Source: Patescibacteria group bacterium (GTDB lineage Bacteria; Patescibacteriota; Microgenomatia; JAMCZE01). From it: DNA of 50,433 bases. The first letter of the stretch is position 1. Each line of letters opens with the position of its first letter. The notes below the pieces were generated by a model. That model was not told where the DNA came from. It worked only from the letters and a program-made list of their open reading frames with translations, and made no database searches. Location of the stretch: positions 1-50,433 of the forward strand of contig JAMCZE010000008.1 of NCBI GenBank assembly GCA_023485845.1, written 5' to 3'. Of the stretch, positions 17,634-27,183 are shown one piece after another. Position numbers and translations under genes: made by a program.

Positions 17634-20231
17634 TTACCAACACCAGAATAGAAAACAAGTTTTTGGTTTAGACGGTGACTGGGATTCGGGTATCGATGTT
17701 GGTTGAATTTCTGGTTGAGTTGTTGTGGTTGTTTTCAGAATTGGTGTCGTTGGTAAGGTGACAGTGGGATAACCGACTACAAAATAGGTGTTAAATATTT
17801 TGGTGGTGTTGGAGATAGTTTTGTTATTCCAATCAATGACAGTGTTGTTTGGGATAGTTTTCCATTTTGTTCCATCATAATATCCAATTCTTAAATTATT
17901 TGAATTAGAACTGGTGTAAGGTAAAGTAAGAGTGGCAGGGTTATCCAGTGGGGTTACTGGATAGCCATTGAAAGCGGAAAGAACTTTAACTTCAAAGATA
18001 TCACTTGCGGTATTTAATCCTTGTTCCCAGGGATATGGAACTTTGGGGGTTTGGTTGGAAAGATAGTCTGTTGATCTTTTGAACAGTTGGATATATAGAT
18101 CATCATGGTGGGTGGTATCTGCAGAAAATATACTGGCTCCCTGATCAGTCAGAAATGAGTTACTTCCTTGGTGGTGGGGACCAGAAGTAATGCAATATTT
18201 AAAGTTCCAGAGACAGTTAGGATCAGAGTTCCCAGAACTACCAGTACTGGGACTGTCATTAAAGGTAGCCACAGCATATGAACTTTGAGCTGTGTAACTA
18301 CCATTGGTATCAAAGGCTCTGATATATACCTTGTTAGAGGATCCAGAGGGAAAGTTAGAGAGAGTACAGGTAAAACTAGTAGTTCCTGTACAGTTGGTCC
18401 AGGAGGATGATGAAGGAGAATTGTCATTGTAGTTGTACTGGACTCCAGAGACACTAGTTACTGAATTAGAAGCTGTCACTGTTCCCATGATTTTGTCTTT
18501 ACCGGAAGAAGTGAGAGTGATTGAATGGGGGAAGTTGTAGATGATATAAAGAGAGTCTCTTCCCGCGGCTGAAATCACAAAATCGTCTTTTCCGTCTCCA
18601 TTTAAGTCAGTAGGAGCATCCTGGTATACAGACTTTGATAATCTGTTGTTGGCGGCTGCGCCATCAAAACGAAGCGTGTAATTATTTGAATTACTTAAAT
18701 CGATTAGATTTCCTGTTGTCCCCAAAAACTGCATAAAAATGTTTCTCGCTAATATAAAAAATGACCCTGAAAAAGAACCGTTTGGGTTGGCGTTGAAACT
18801 ACTAATGGCTAGATCTAGTCCACTGCCGTCGGTAAAATTCCCTCCGTAAAGTGTGTGAAATGCTCCTGCTCCATTTATTACAGCGGTGTAGTTTGCTGAA
18901 ACAGCCATATCGAGAGTATTACCAGTTCCCGAATGATTTGAGAGAAATGACTTTATATCTTCAATCAATGTAATATTACCTGTGTTTGGAAAACCAGCGT
19001 CACCAATCACAAGCGTTAATTTTCCTGACGAAGTAAAATCGTTTACAGAAATAGACCTACCAAAGAAACTAAGATTTGGATCACTGACACCATCTAAACG
19101 AATATTCCAATTAGAACTGTTTGCCATATCTAAAGTATTTCCGGTTCCGCTTAGGTAAGAACTTAAGATGCTGTCCTTGATAATAAATACTGATCCAGAC
19201 AGTGATCGTGAATTATAACTAGCATCATCTGCACCAATAATCAAATCATTTTTTCCGTTACCGTCTAGGTCACCGGCGTATTCTCCCACTGAAAATTCAT
19301 CAGAAGCGGTAGCTCCATCAATTCTTAAAGTAAAATTCGATGAGCTACTTAAGGCAACAATATTGCCAGTACTGTTAAAATATTGGCTTAGTATCGAACC
19401 GTCAATTATAAAAAGTGATCCCGAATCTGTGCGGCTATTTTGATTTGAGCTAAATGCAGGAAGCAGTAAATCCTGTGAGCCATTTTTATTAAGATCTAAC
19501 ATTTTCATTTGCCCCCCACCAAGAAAAACTGTTAGTGAATCTCCGTCAATTCTTATATTGAATGTTGATGCAGTAGAAATGTCTACATTATTTCCCGTAC
19601 CTTGATATTGAGTAATCAACGAATTTAATATGACGTAAACATGTCCCGGGCTTTTAACATCACCCAAAATCAAATCAACTTTTCCATCGCCATCAATATC
19701 AGAAACTATTTTATTTGTTCCGAGATGACTGCTTGCCAATGCACCATCAAAACGAATGTTGTAGTTAGCCGCATTAGTAAGGTCAATTGTGTTTCCGGTT
19801 CCTAAATACTTAGAGAGAATGGAATTGTAAATTATGTAAACTGATCCCGAATTTGATCTTCCATTAAAACTTGCGTTTTGCGCCGCCACAATAAGGTCGG
19901 GTTTCCCGTCGCCGTCCAAATCGGCAACTCTATAGTTATCAGCAAAGTCCGTACCAGATGCTCCGTCTATCCTAATATTCCAGTTTGTGCTTGTACCCAT
20001 ATTGTAAGTGGTCGCGGCCAAGATTTTAGAAGGAAAAATGAAGGAAGATAAAAATAGAAACAGGGAAAGGGAGAAGAGAAATTTTACAAAGCCGCGGAGC
20101 GGCTTACTCTCTCTCTCTCTCTCTCTCTCTCGATCCCAAGCTTGAAAGCAAGTTTTTGAAACATAACATATTAGGTTGGTGAAAATATTTTTCTCCATAT
20201 TATTTATAGTATGTCCAACCAGCAATTGCAA
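17634..20231 (-). CDS. Secreted FG-GAP/integrin-alpha-type repeat protein, first gene of a three-gene operon
   Basis: Signal peptide VKFLFSLSLFLFLSSFIFPSKILA; repeated DLDGDGKPDLIV / GSVYIIYNSILSKYLGTGNTIDL units; Thr/Pro-rich C-terminus. The only in-frame ATG before the CT tract encodes MEKN. Confidence 0.8.
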   Translation of the reverse strand: MQLLVGHTINNMEKNIFTNLICYVSKTCFQAWDRERERERESKPLRGFVKFLFSLSLFLFLSSFIFPSKILAATTYNMGTSTNWNIRIDGASGTDFADNYRVADLDGDGKPDLIVAAQNASFNGRSNSGSVYIIYNSILSKYLGTGNTIDLTNAANYNIRFDGALASSHLGTNKIVSDIDGDGKVDLILGDVKSPGHVYVILNSLITQYQGTGNNVDISTASTFNIRIDGDSLTVFLGGGQMKMLDLNKNGSQDLLLPAFSSNQNSRTDSGSLFIIDGSILSQYFNSTGNIVALSSSSNFTLRIDGATASDEFSVGEYAGDLDGNGKNDLIIGADDASYNSRSLSGSVFIIKDSILSSYLSGTGNTLDMANSSNWNIRLDGVSDPNLSFFGRSISVNDFTSSGKLTLVIGDAGFPNTGNITLIEDIKSFLSNHSGTGNTLDMAVSANYTAVINGAGAFHTLYGGNFTDGSGLDLAISSFNANPNGSFSGSFFILARNIFMQFLGTTGNLIDLSNSNNYTLRFDGAAANNRLSKSVYQDAPTDLNGDGKDDFVISAAGRDSLYIIYNFPHSITLTSSGKDKIMGTVTASNSVTSVSGVQYNYNDNSPSSSSWTNCTGTTSFTCTLSNFPSGSSNKVYIRAFDTNGSYTAQSSYAVATFNDSPSTGSSGNSDPNCLWNFKYCITSGPHHQGSNSFLTDQGASIFSADTTHHDDLYIQLFKRSTDYLSNQTPKVPYPWEQGLNTASDIFEVKVLSAFNGYPVTPLDNPATLTLPYTSSNSNNLRIGYYDGTKWKTIPNNTVIDWNNKTISNTTKIFNTYFVVGYPTVTLPTTPILKTTTTTQPEIQPTSIPESQSPSKPKTCFLFWCW
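20107..20131. repeat. Dinucleotide microsatellite (CT)12C inside the 5' coding part of the FG-GAP gene
   Basis: Direct read CTCTCTCTCTCTCTCTCTCTCTCTC; encodes RERERERE on the minus strand. Confidence 0.9.
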
Positions 20232-20361
20232 TAGACTACTGATGATTGTTACCTACATAAGCTTAGTAATAGTTAGCAAATAATACAAGCAGCAAGTTGA
20301 AGCTGTTTGCAAAGAAATAACTTGTGGATTAATAGCCTCATGGCAACGAGAATTTTCTCGT

Positions 20362-20583
20362 ATGCCAAGAAAAAACAATAGGACACTGGAGAAACTTGGA
20401 ACCAAGATCCGAAAGCTACGAAAAAATACAAAACTCACCCAGGAAGAGCTGGCTGGAGATTTAGATATTAGCCGTGTTTACATGGGTTACATCGAGCAAG
20501 GTCGGGAAAGCCCATCGCTTAAGTTGTTAATGAAAATGGCTCGAAAGTTTAAAGTCAAAGTTGAGGATTTATTCCACCGGTAA
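20362..20583 (+). CDS. XRE-family HTH regulator
   Basis: LGTKIRKLRKNTKLTQEELAGDLDISRVYMGYIEQGRESPSLKLLMKMARKF. Confidence 0.85.
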   Translation: MPRKNNRTLEKLGTKIRKLRKNTKLTQEELAGDLDISRVYMGYIEQGRESPSLKLLMKMARKFKVKVEDLFHR

Positions 20584-20675
20584 ACGCTAAACCTTAATTT
20601 TGATATCTTGACAGAAAATGGTAATATAAGAGTGCGGGTGTGGGTCTCTTGTCCATGACCCGCAATTTAATTCCC

Positions 20676-21488
20676 TTAATTCCTCCAGTCCATTTCCCAC
20701 ACACTGAAATATGAAGGGCTTGTGGCAGTGAAACTTCCACAGATAGATTTTTTGTTTAATGCCATTTTAAGTTCGTTGACTACGCCACTTCGTTTTTCTG
20801 CCAGCTTGTTCGAGACCAATCCCCCTGCTTGTTTATAATCCCAAGTGACACAACCTAAAAGGACGTCAACCAGTTGAATAAGTAAACTAGCATGAGATTC
20901 CAAACGAGTACATTTGAAGTTTAATGAGCTCATTCCGCGTTTAACCAACGCTTCTTTGGTTTTTGTCTCCAAGTTTTGCTCAAAAGTTGTTTGGATATTT
21001 CCTGGTTTACTAAGATCGTCGGCCAAAATGCAGACTCCACTACATTTAAGATTAGCCGCTTCTCGAGCAATTAACATGCCTGCATATTTCATGTAAGTAT
21101 CCCAGGTTCCCGGGATGAGTGAAACTGGGTGATAGTGTGGATTTTGTTTATCAATGATTATCGCAGCGAAATGTGCTTCGTGAATTGTGAAGTAGTCTTT
21201 GATAATTTCTCGGTAAGTGCCTTGATTGAGAAAGTTAATCCGGTCAAATTTTAGCTCAAAACGCTTACCGCCTTTAGCTATTGTGGCAACTTCTTCTGGT
21301 TTGTTTTCTGTTAAAAGTTGGTCAACACGATTGGCTCGACTTAAGTCAGAAATAGTATGAATATTAAGTGCTCGCTTGGAAATTAGATCGTAAAGCGTGC
21401 CAGTTTCTCTAAGAAGCAACAGGCCAATTCCAAAATACCTTTCCTGTTTAGTATTGCCACTTTCATCAATAAATCCAAAACAATCCAT
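20676..21488 (-). CDS. DUF3800 domain protein
   Basis: N-terminal MDCFGFIDESGNTK and C-terminal QLVDVLLG motif. Confidence 0.75.
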   Translation of the reverse strand: MDCFGFIDESGNTKQERYFGIGLLLLRETGTLYDLISKRALNIHTISDLSRANRVDQLLTENKPEEVATIAKGGKRFELKFDRINFLNQGTYREIIKDYFTIHEAHFAAIIIDKQNPHYHPVSLIPGTWDTYMKYAGMLIAREAANLKCSGVCILADDLSKPGNIQTTFEQNLETKTKEALVKRGMSSLNFKCTRLESHASLLIQLVDVLLGCVTWDYKQAGGLVSNKLAEKRSGVVNELKMALNKKSICGSFTATSPSYFSVWEMDWRN

Positions 21489-21719
21489 ATCTGTATTTTA
21501 TTCTTTAAATCCAAAAATTTGAAGAAGAAGATACCATGGGCACGAGCCCTTGGGGATTCCTTGCTTTTACAAAAATGTTACCTTAACAATTTTTCCAATT
21601 GATATTAATCGAACCTCTTAGATATATATTGCAATATTGAAACTCCACAAGCTTTTGATCACACTGAAAAAGTGCGGAAAATTTTAGCCTTTCTTTTAAC
21701 GATTCGAGTCGACACTTTG

Positions 21720-21843
21720 CGAAAAAGCGGAGGCCCGAGCGAAGTCGAGGGCCGGAGCGATACAATAAGCCCCGCCCGCAGGCGGGGCGGAGACCTAACG
21801 ATTTAAATTTTTAAAATCAGTTCGAATTTTTAAATACAACGAC
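21720..21843 (-). repeat. TIR2 right copy (inverted)
   Basis: Reverse complement of 14848-14971 with about six differences. Confidence 0.85.
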
Positions 21844-23543
21844 CGCAAATCAGGAGTGGACCAAAAAAACTGGGGAGAGCGAGTCCCGTCCACTGGCGGG
21901 ACGAGCGCGTCAAAACCGCCCGATTTGAAATTGACGGCCAGCTGCCGGATACAGATAGCAAAAGAAGAAAAGAAAGGGCAAAAATTTTCGTAACAAGGAA
22001 AAATATTATCATAGTGCAGTAGCACAATAGTACAAAGCTAAAACGCTTATGAAATACATAGCTTACTGTCGAAAATCAACTGATGAACCAGACCGGCAAA
22101 TTCTTTCCATTGAAGCCCAAATTGCCGAGTTGAAAGAATTTGCAGAAAGAGAACATCTGGAGATTTTAGATTTTGTGGCCGAAAGCAAAACGGCCAAAGA
22201 GCCAGTAGAGAAAAATTTAACGAGGTTTTAAAAAGAATTGAAAAAGGGGAAGCTGGAGGCATTGTTTCCTGGCACCCGGACAGATTGGCAAGAAACTCGG
22301 TAGATGGTGGAAAGATAATCTATCTGTTGGATACTGGTAAAATTCTTGATTTAAAGTTTCCCTCTTTTTGGTTTGAAAATACTCCCCAAGGAAAGTTCAT
22401 GCTTTCCATTGCTTTCGGCCAATCAAAATATTATGTGGATAATCTGAGCGAAAATATTAAACGGGGGAACAGACAAAAGTTAAGACGAGGAGAATATCCG
22501 GGGAAAGCACCGTTTGGTTATGTAAATGATCCGATAACCAGAGGAGTGATCATTGATCGAAAAAGAGCAAAGTTTGTTAAAACTGCTTTTGAAATGATTG
22601 CTGATGGTAAAAATCCAGTGGATGTTAGAAATTACTTTTTAGCGGAAAAAGTTTGCGACAGAAGGGGTTTATCAGCTACATATTATGACCGAATTAAAAG
22701 ACTTTTAAACAATACTTTTTACTACGGGGTTTTTAAATTTAATGGGGAATTTTATGAAGGGAAGCAAAAGCCCATCATTTCCAAAAAACTTTTTGATAAG
22801 GTTCAACAAAATTTAAAACCGAGAAAATTAAAAAGTAATAAAGCGAATTTTGAATTTTTGGGCTTAATGAAATGTGGGGAATGTGGATCATCAATAACGG
22901 CAGAAATTCATCACAAGTTTTACAAGCGAAAAGGTAGGCACGCCGAATATATTTACTACCGGTGTTCCAAGAAAAAAGGGTCGTGTAATCAAAAATATCT
23001 TTCCGGGGGAATTTTAGAAGATCAGATTTTTGAAAACCTTAAAAAGGTCGCTCTTCCAAATTCCGCCGCCCAAAAATTCAAAATATGGGCTAATGAAGAT
23101 GCACAGGAGGAAAGAAAATTATCTGCCGGACAAATTGAAATTCTTAAAGTTCAACTTAAAGAAGCTGAAGGAAAAATTGACCGACTGCTGGAAGGATATT
23201 TAGACAAAATAATTGACCCGGTGGAATATCAAAAAAAGAAAAACGAATTACTTCAGATGAAAGTAACAATAAACGAGAAAATTAAGGAAATTGAAAGGAC
23301 GGGAAATAATTGGCTCGAACCCTTTTTAGAATTCGTAGAAACGGCGTCGGAAATAGAAAAAATCGCGCGCGCAAAAAAGAAAGACATAAGTTTGCGAAAC
23401 TTAGTCCAAAGTGTCGGCTCGAACTTCTTTTTAACTGATCGGCAGCTGGCCGTCAATTTCAAATCTGGCGGTTTTGACGCGCTCGTCCCGCCAGCGGGCG
23501 GGACTCGCTCTTCCCAATTTTTCCGCTCCACTCTTGATTGGCG
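21844..23543 (+). mobile_element. Serine-recombinase element B with ~105-bp TIRs
   Basis: Left TIR CGCAAATCAGGAGTGGACC...; right TIR ends ...TCTTGATTGGCG; inner GATTTGAAATTGACGGCCAGCTGCCG identical in both TIRs of this copy. Confidence 0.7.
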
Positions 23544-23625
23544 GAACATCGTGAGGGACGTTGGAAAGATACTTCAGCGACAAACCGAGTATATTTACAT
23601 CCCCAATTTAAGTCCTCAGAATTAA
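22049..23625 (+). pseudogene. Serine recombinase, frameshifted near codon 50
   Basis: 22049-22231 ends TAKEPVEKNLTRF*; remainder in another frame (22285-23625); 1-nt deletion relative to copy D around 22200. Confidence 0.75.
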
Positions 23626-23662
23626 TTTTACTATATCAGATTTTACCCTACCCTGCCACTCA

Positions 23663-24250
23663 CTATTTCTTTACCTTAAACATCGGGCCGTGGCCAGGAA
23701 TAATATAGTCGGCAACTTCCAACACCTTCTTCCTGCTTTCTTTCAATGCCTTCTCATCTTTCACGTATGGATCTTCACGATCCACTAACTTAAGGATATC
23801 TCTTTCTTGCTTTTCTCCGTCTCTCCACCATAAAACATCACCAGCTATAATTACTTTTCCAAACTCTTCAGTATTTACTAAAACAGAGCAGTGGAACTGG
23901 TCATGACCAGGCGTTTTGATTATTTCTATATCAGTATTTGGGATTTTGCCATTGTGACTGCTTATTTTCCCATCAAAAGAATAAACGTCGCTGTTGTCGA
24001 AAACTTTGGCATTGTTGAAAATACCAACCAAAAGGGAGTGATCTAAATGGGTATGGGTCAAAATCACATAGTTAATGTCTTCTGTTTTTAGCCCTTCTTT
24101 TACTAAATTATCCAATAATAATTTTCTGTTCATTCCAGGATCAACAATTACGTTCGCATTACCATCCTGAATTAAGGTGGTTGCTGAAGAAGCAGATTCA
24201 ACCCCGTTTATTTCTGTTGCATAACCCTGAATTAAGAGTTTTATTTTCGG
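23663..24250 (-). CDS. Metallo-beta-lactamase-fold hydrolase
   Basis: VILTHTHLDHSLLVG, TPGHDQFH, AGDVLWW, IPGHGPMF. Confidence 0.85.
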   Translation of the reverse strand, partial: PKIKLLIQGYATEINGVESASSATTLIQDGNANVIVDPGMNRKLLLDNLVKEGLKTEDINYVILTHTHLDHSLLVGIFNNAKVFDNSDVYSFDGKISSHNGKIPNTDIEIIKTPGHDQFHCSVLVNTEEFGKVIIAGDVLWWRDGEKQERDILKLVDREDPYVKDEKALKESRKKVLEVADYIIPGHGPMFKVKK

Positions 24251-24257
24251 CATAAAA

Positions 24258-24620
24258 TTATTCAAATTCTTCAATGTTTTTAATAGATACGACTACGGCG
24301 GCTTTGGGAGTGTAGTTCTTATTCGTCTCCAGGCCCTTCACATAATCGAAATACTTTCCCGAAGATAGGTACTCCGCCTCGCCAGTTATTTTAATTCCAT
24401 AATGGTAATCTTCTTCGTATGCCAACACGAAAACTTTTTTATTTACCAATATATTTCTTTCAGAAGCAGACATCTGGTTAGAGGTAATAATAAGCCGATC
24501 ACCTTCAGCTTTATTGGCTTCCACAATAATAGCGCGTGGCTGGCAATCTTTATCCGCTGTAGCCAAAATTACCAAATTTCTTCGACCTAATAATTCTAAT
24601 TGTTTTTGATTTAACTCCAT
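24258..24620 (-). CDS. Pyridoxamine 5'-phosphate oxidase-like protein
   Basis: LVILATADKDCQPRAIIVEANKAEGDRLIITSNQMSASERNILVNKKV. Confidence 0.7.
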   Translation of the reverse strand: MELNQKQLELLGRRNLVILATADKDCQPRAIIVEANKAEGDRLIITSNQMSASERNILVNKKVFVLAYEEDYHYGIKITGEAEYLSSGKYFDYVKGLETNKNYTPKAAVVVSIKNIEEFE

Positions 24621-24634
24621 ATTTGTTAAATTAA

Positions 24635-25603
24635 TTATAATCTTATTTCTTTTTCTAACCAATCGATTTTCTCGTGCTTGCGCCGCCAAAATATATCCTC
24701 CCAAATATAGTGGACTGTCAGCATTGAATAATCGCCGTATTGCCTGAGGATATCTTTTTGAATCGTGTTGGTCGGCACAAGTTTTTTATTATAGAAAAGC
24801 ATCGAGTATATCTTATGTTGCCAAGGAGCAATGTGATCGAAAACATCATAATGATGCAGTGCCTCAAATAAAAGAATGCGTGCACTTTCAGGGCCGATTC
24901 CATAAAGCTTAATCAGCTCTTTCTTGGCATTTTCTTTATCAAGCGTCCGCAATTGAAACTCATCTATTTTTTTATTCGCAAAATCCCCAGAAAGACGCTT
25001 AATAAATTTTGCCCTATAGCCAATTCGCAAATCGCGCAATTCCTGCTCTTTAGTTTTAGATAAATCTTCTGGAAGCCAAATAGCATAGAAGACCTTTTTA
25101 TCAAACTCAATCTTGATCCCATATTTACTAATCAAAGCGTCCAGCATCTGCTGGCTACGCCTGACAGTCGCATTCTGCAAAACTACAGCAATAATCAACA
25201 ATTCATAGAGAGTGTATTGACTCAAGTTCCGCATGCCCATCCATTTTTTGAATACAGGATAAAATCGTTTATCGTTTTTAGCCAAGGCATTAAACGCTCT
25301 AAAATCTTGATCAAGCTCAAATCGCCAGCTTATTTCTTTTTTAATACCTTCAAGTTCGTTATGGCTTAAACTTCCTTTATAAAAGACTGACGCCAATAGT
25401 TTAGGCTTGGCTGTAGTGCCACCATTTTTAATCTTTAGCCCAAACAAACGCTTACCGATTCGCAACGACTGCCAATATATCCCTGGCTCCCAATCTTCCA
25501 GTTTGAGATTATTCGGAAAGTGTGATGGCTTATGAAAAGTACCATCAAAATGAAATGGTGATTTGGGGAACAAAATAAAGCTTTTTGTAAGATTTAATTT
25601 CAT
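24635..25603 (-). CDS. HhH-GPD-type DNA glycosylase-like protein
   Basis: LIKLYGIGPESARILLFEALHHYDVFDHIAPWQHKIYSMLF. Confidence 0.7.
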   Translation of the reverse strand: MKLNLTKSFILFPKSPFHFDGTFHKPSHFPNNLKLEDWEPGIYWQSLRIGKRLFGLKIKNGGTTAKPKLLASVFYKGSLSHNELEGIKKEISWRFELDQDFRAFNALAKNDKRFYPVFKKWMGMRNLSQYTLYELLIIAVVLQNATVRRSQQMLDALISKYGIKIEFDKKVFYAIWLPEDLSKTKEQELRDLRIGYRAKFIKRLSGDFANKKIDEFQLRTLDKENAKKELIKLYGIGPESARILLFEALHHYDVFDHIAPWQHKIYSMLFYNKKLVPTNTIQKDILRQYGDYSMLTVHYIWEDIFWRRKHEKIDWLEKEIRL

Positions 25604-25605
25604 GT

Positions 25606-26442
25606 CTATTGAATAAACCCGCCGTGCACAAAACAGCGATAGATTACCTTGTCCTTAAGTGATATTTCCTCCGCGCCTGAAAATCTTGCCAGATCGCCAT
25701 CTGCAAAGAATTTATATTTCCAATCGCCATCAGTAAATTCATTAGGCCCTCGGACAGGCACGGGACTATCGTATTCTTGCATCAAAGATTCTCTAAGAAA
25801 GTCATAGACCTCTTTTTCTCCAATTTCTTCAGAAAGAATAAAGCCATAATAGTTTGCACCCCAAACAGGCTTTTCTTCCTGGTAAACAATTTCCTCGCCA
25901 ATAAAGTCTCGGCTGCCAAAATAAGTGTCGTGATAAATTAAGCCATCTTTTTCGAAGTGATAGTCCTCGGATTTAAGTCGGTTTGATTCAACTTTAGGAG
26001 CATCTTTGTTTGCATATGTGCTTTTGTTTGCTTCGCTAAGAAAATGCGCAAGAACGTCTTTCGGCAGGTCTTGATAGTTTGGCAATTGATATTCAGGTAT
26101 ACCAAGCGTTAGACCATACTTCCGCACCTCATCATATTGAGTTTTATTACTGCGATCAACGTGAAAAACTTTCTCCCTAAAAATAATGTAATGCTTTTTA
26201 TCATTTCTAAAATCCGCATACCAAGAACTAACATGACTAACATCTATTACCTTGCTTAATTTCTGTGCGATCTCTGCCGCATCTATTTCTGGAATCTCGA
26301 CTCTATGTAAAGTCCATTGCTTTAACCAGGGCGTCTGATGTTCGTCCGTAACAGACTCAATGTCAGTCTTCAAAATCTTCAGACCTTTAAGCACGTCTGC
26401 ATTATCCAAGCTCTCTTCAATTATTGTACCTTTGTAATTCAT
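25606..26442 (-). CDS. Two-domain protein, C-terminal part DUF5680-like
   Basis: YHDTYFGSRDFIGEEIVYQEEKPVWGANYYGFI; family assignment tentative. Confidence 0.5.
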   Translation of the reverse strand: MNYKGTIIEESLDNADVLKGLKILKTDIESVTDEHQTPWLKQWTLHRVEIPEIDAAEIAQKLSKVIDVSHVSSWYADFRNDKKHYIIFREKVFHVDRSNKTQYDEVRKYGLTLGIPEYQLPNYQDLPKDVLAHFLSEANKSTYANKDAPKVESNRLKSEDYHFEKDGLIYHDTYFGSRDFIGEEIVYQEEKPVWGANYYGFILSEEIGEKEVYDFLRESLMQEYDSPVPVRGPNEFTDGDWKYKFFADGDLARFSGAEEISLKDKVIYRCFVHGGFIQ

Positions 26443-27182
26443 TTGAAATATTTATCCAAAAATTTTCCGAGTTCCTTATTGACCTCCTCAATAGCTTCGG
26501 GAGAATAACGATAATCATGAGTACTATGTATTTCTTTTATCATCTTTGGTGCAGGAGCTTCCTCAAATAATTTTTTAGCAACATCAACAGGCGTAAATTC
26601 GTCTTTGTCGCCATAAATCAAAAGCTTCGGTTTCCTGCAAATTTTCAAAATTTCTCCTGCATTGTACTGCTTGCCATCCTCCCAATAAGCGGCTGGTAAC
26701 TTAAATTCTTTCTGTTCTTTAGTTTTAGAAGTCCCTGGAGGTAGGTCTCTGTACGATAACTTATATCCTTTTTGCATGGCTTCTTCGCCTGGAGCCGTGG
26801 GTTCTCCAAAATTTGCCATGATGGGCACAATACCGACTACGGCCAAATTTACACTTGCAAATATTGAGACAGCCGCTCCTCGACTATGGCCCATAAGCAG
26901 AGTTGGTTTATTATTAAAGTATTCAATTAACTCACCAACCGCTTTGATATAATTTGTGGTTGTATATAAATTGATGCCTCCTGAACTTTCCCAAGTACCT
27001 GGCGGATCAAACGCTACTGCATAAAAACCATATTCAGCAAGATAATCTGCATGGCTTGGAAAGCATGCGTAATCTTTAGTATCCAAACGACCTGGTAAAA
27101 GTAGTGCCAATTTTCTGGCATTCCGATTACCACTTGCAAGTATCGCTAATTCAAATGATTTTGTTTTGATAGTCTCTGTCAT
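26439..27182 (-). CDS. Alpha/beta hydrolase
   Basis: LLLPGRLDTKDY, LLMGHSRGAAVSIFAS, LLIYGDKDEFTPVD. Confidence 0.8.
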   Translation of the reverse strand: MTETIKTKSFELAILASGNRNARKLALLLPGRLDTKDYACFPSHADYLAEYGFYAVAFDPPGTWESSGGINLYTTTNYIKAVGELIEYFNNKPTLLMGHSRGAAVSIFASVNLAVVGIVPIMANFGEPTAPGEEAMQKGYKLSYRDLPPGTSKTKEQKEFKLPAAYWEDGKQYNAGEILKICRKPKLLIYGDKDEFTPVDVAKKLFEEAPAPKMIKEIHSTHDYRYSPEAIEEVNKELGKFLDKYFK

Positions 27183-27183
27183 A

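Larger units (their letters stand above)
14848..21843. mobile_element. ~7-kb cargo element bounded by ~124-bp inverted repeats, without an intact recombinase
   Basis: TIR2 at 14848-14971 and inverted at 21720-21843 (about 118/124 identical). Confidence 0.65.
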
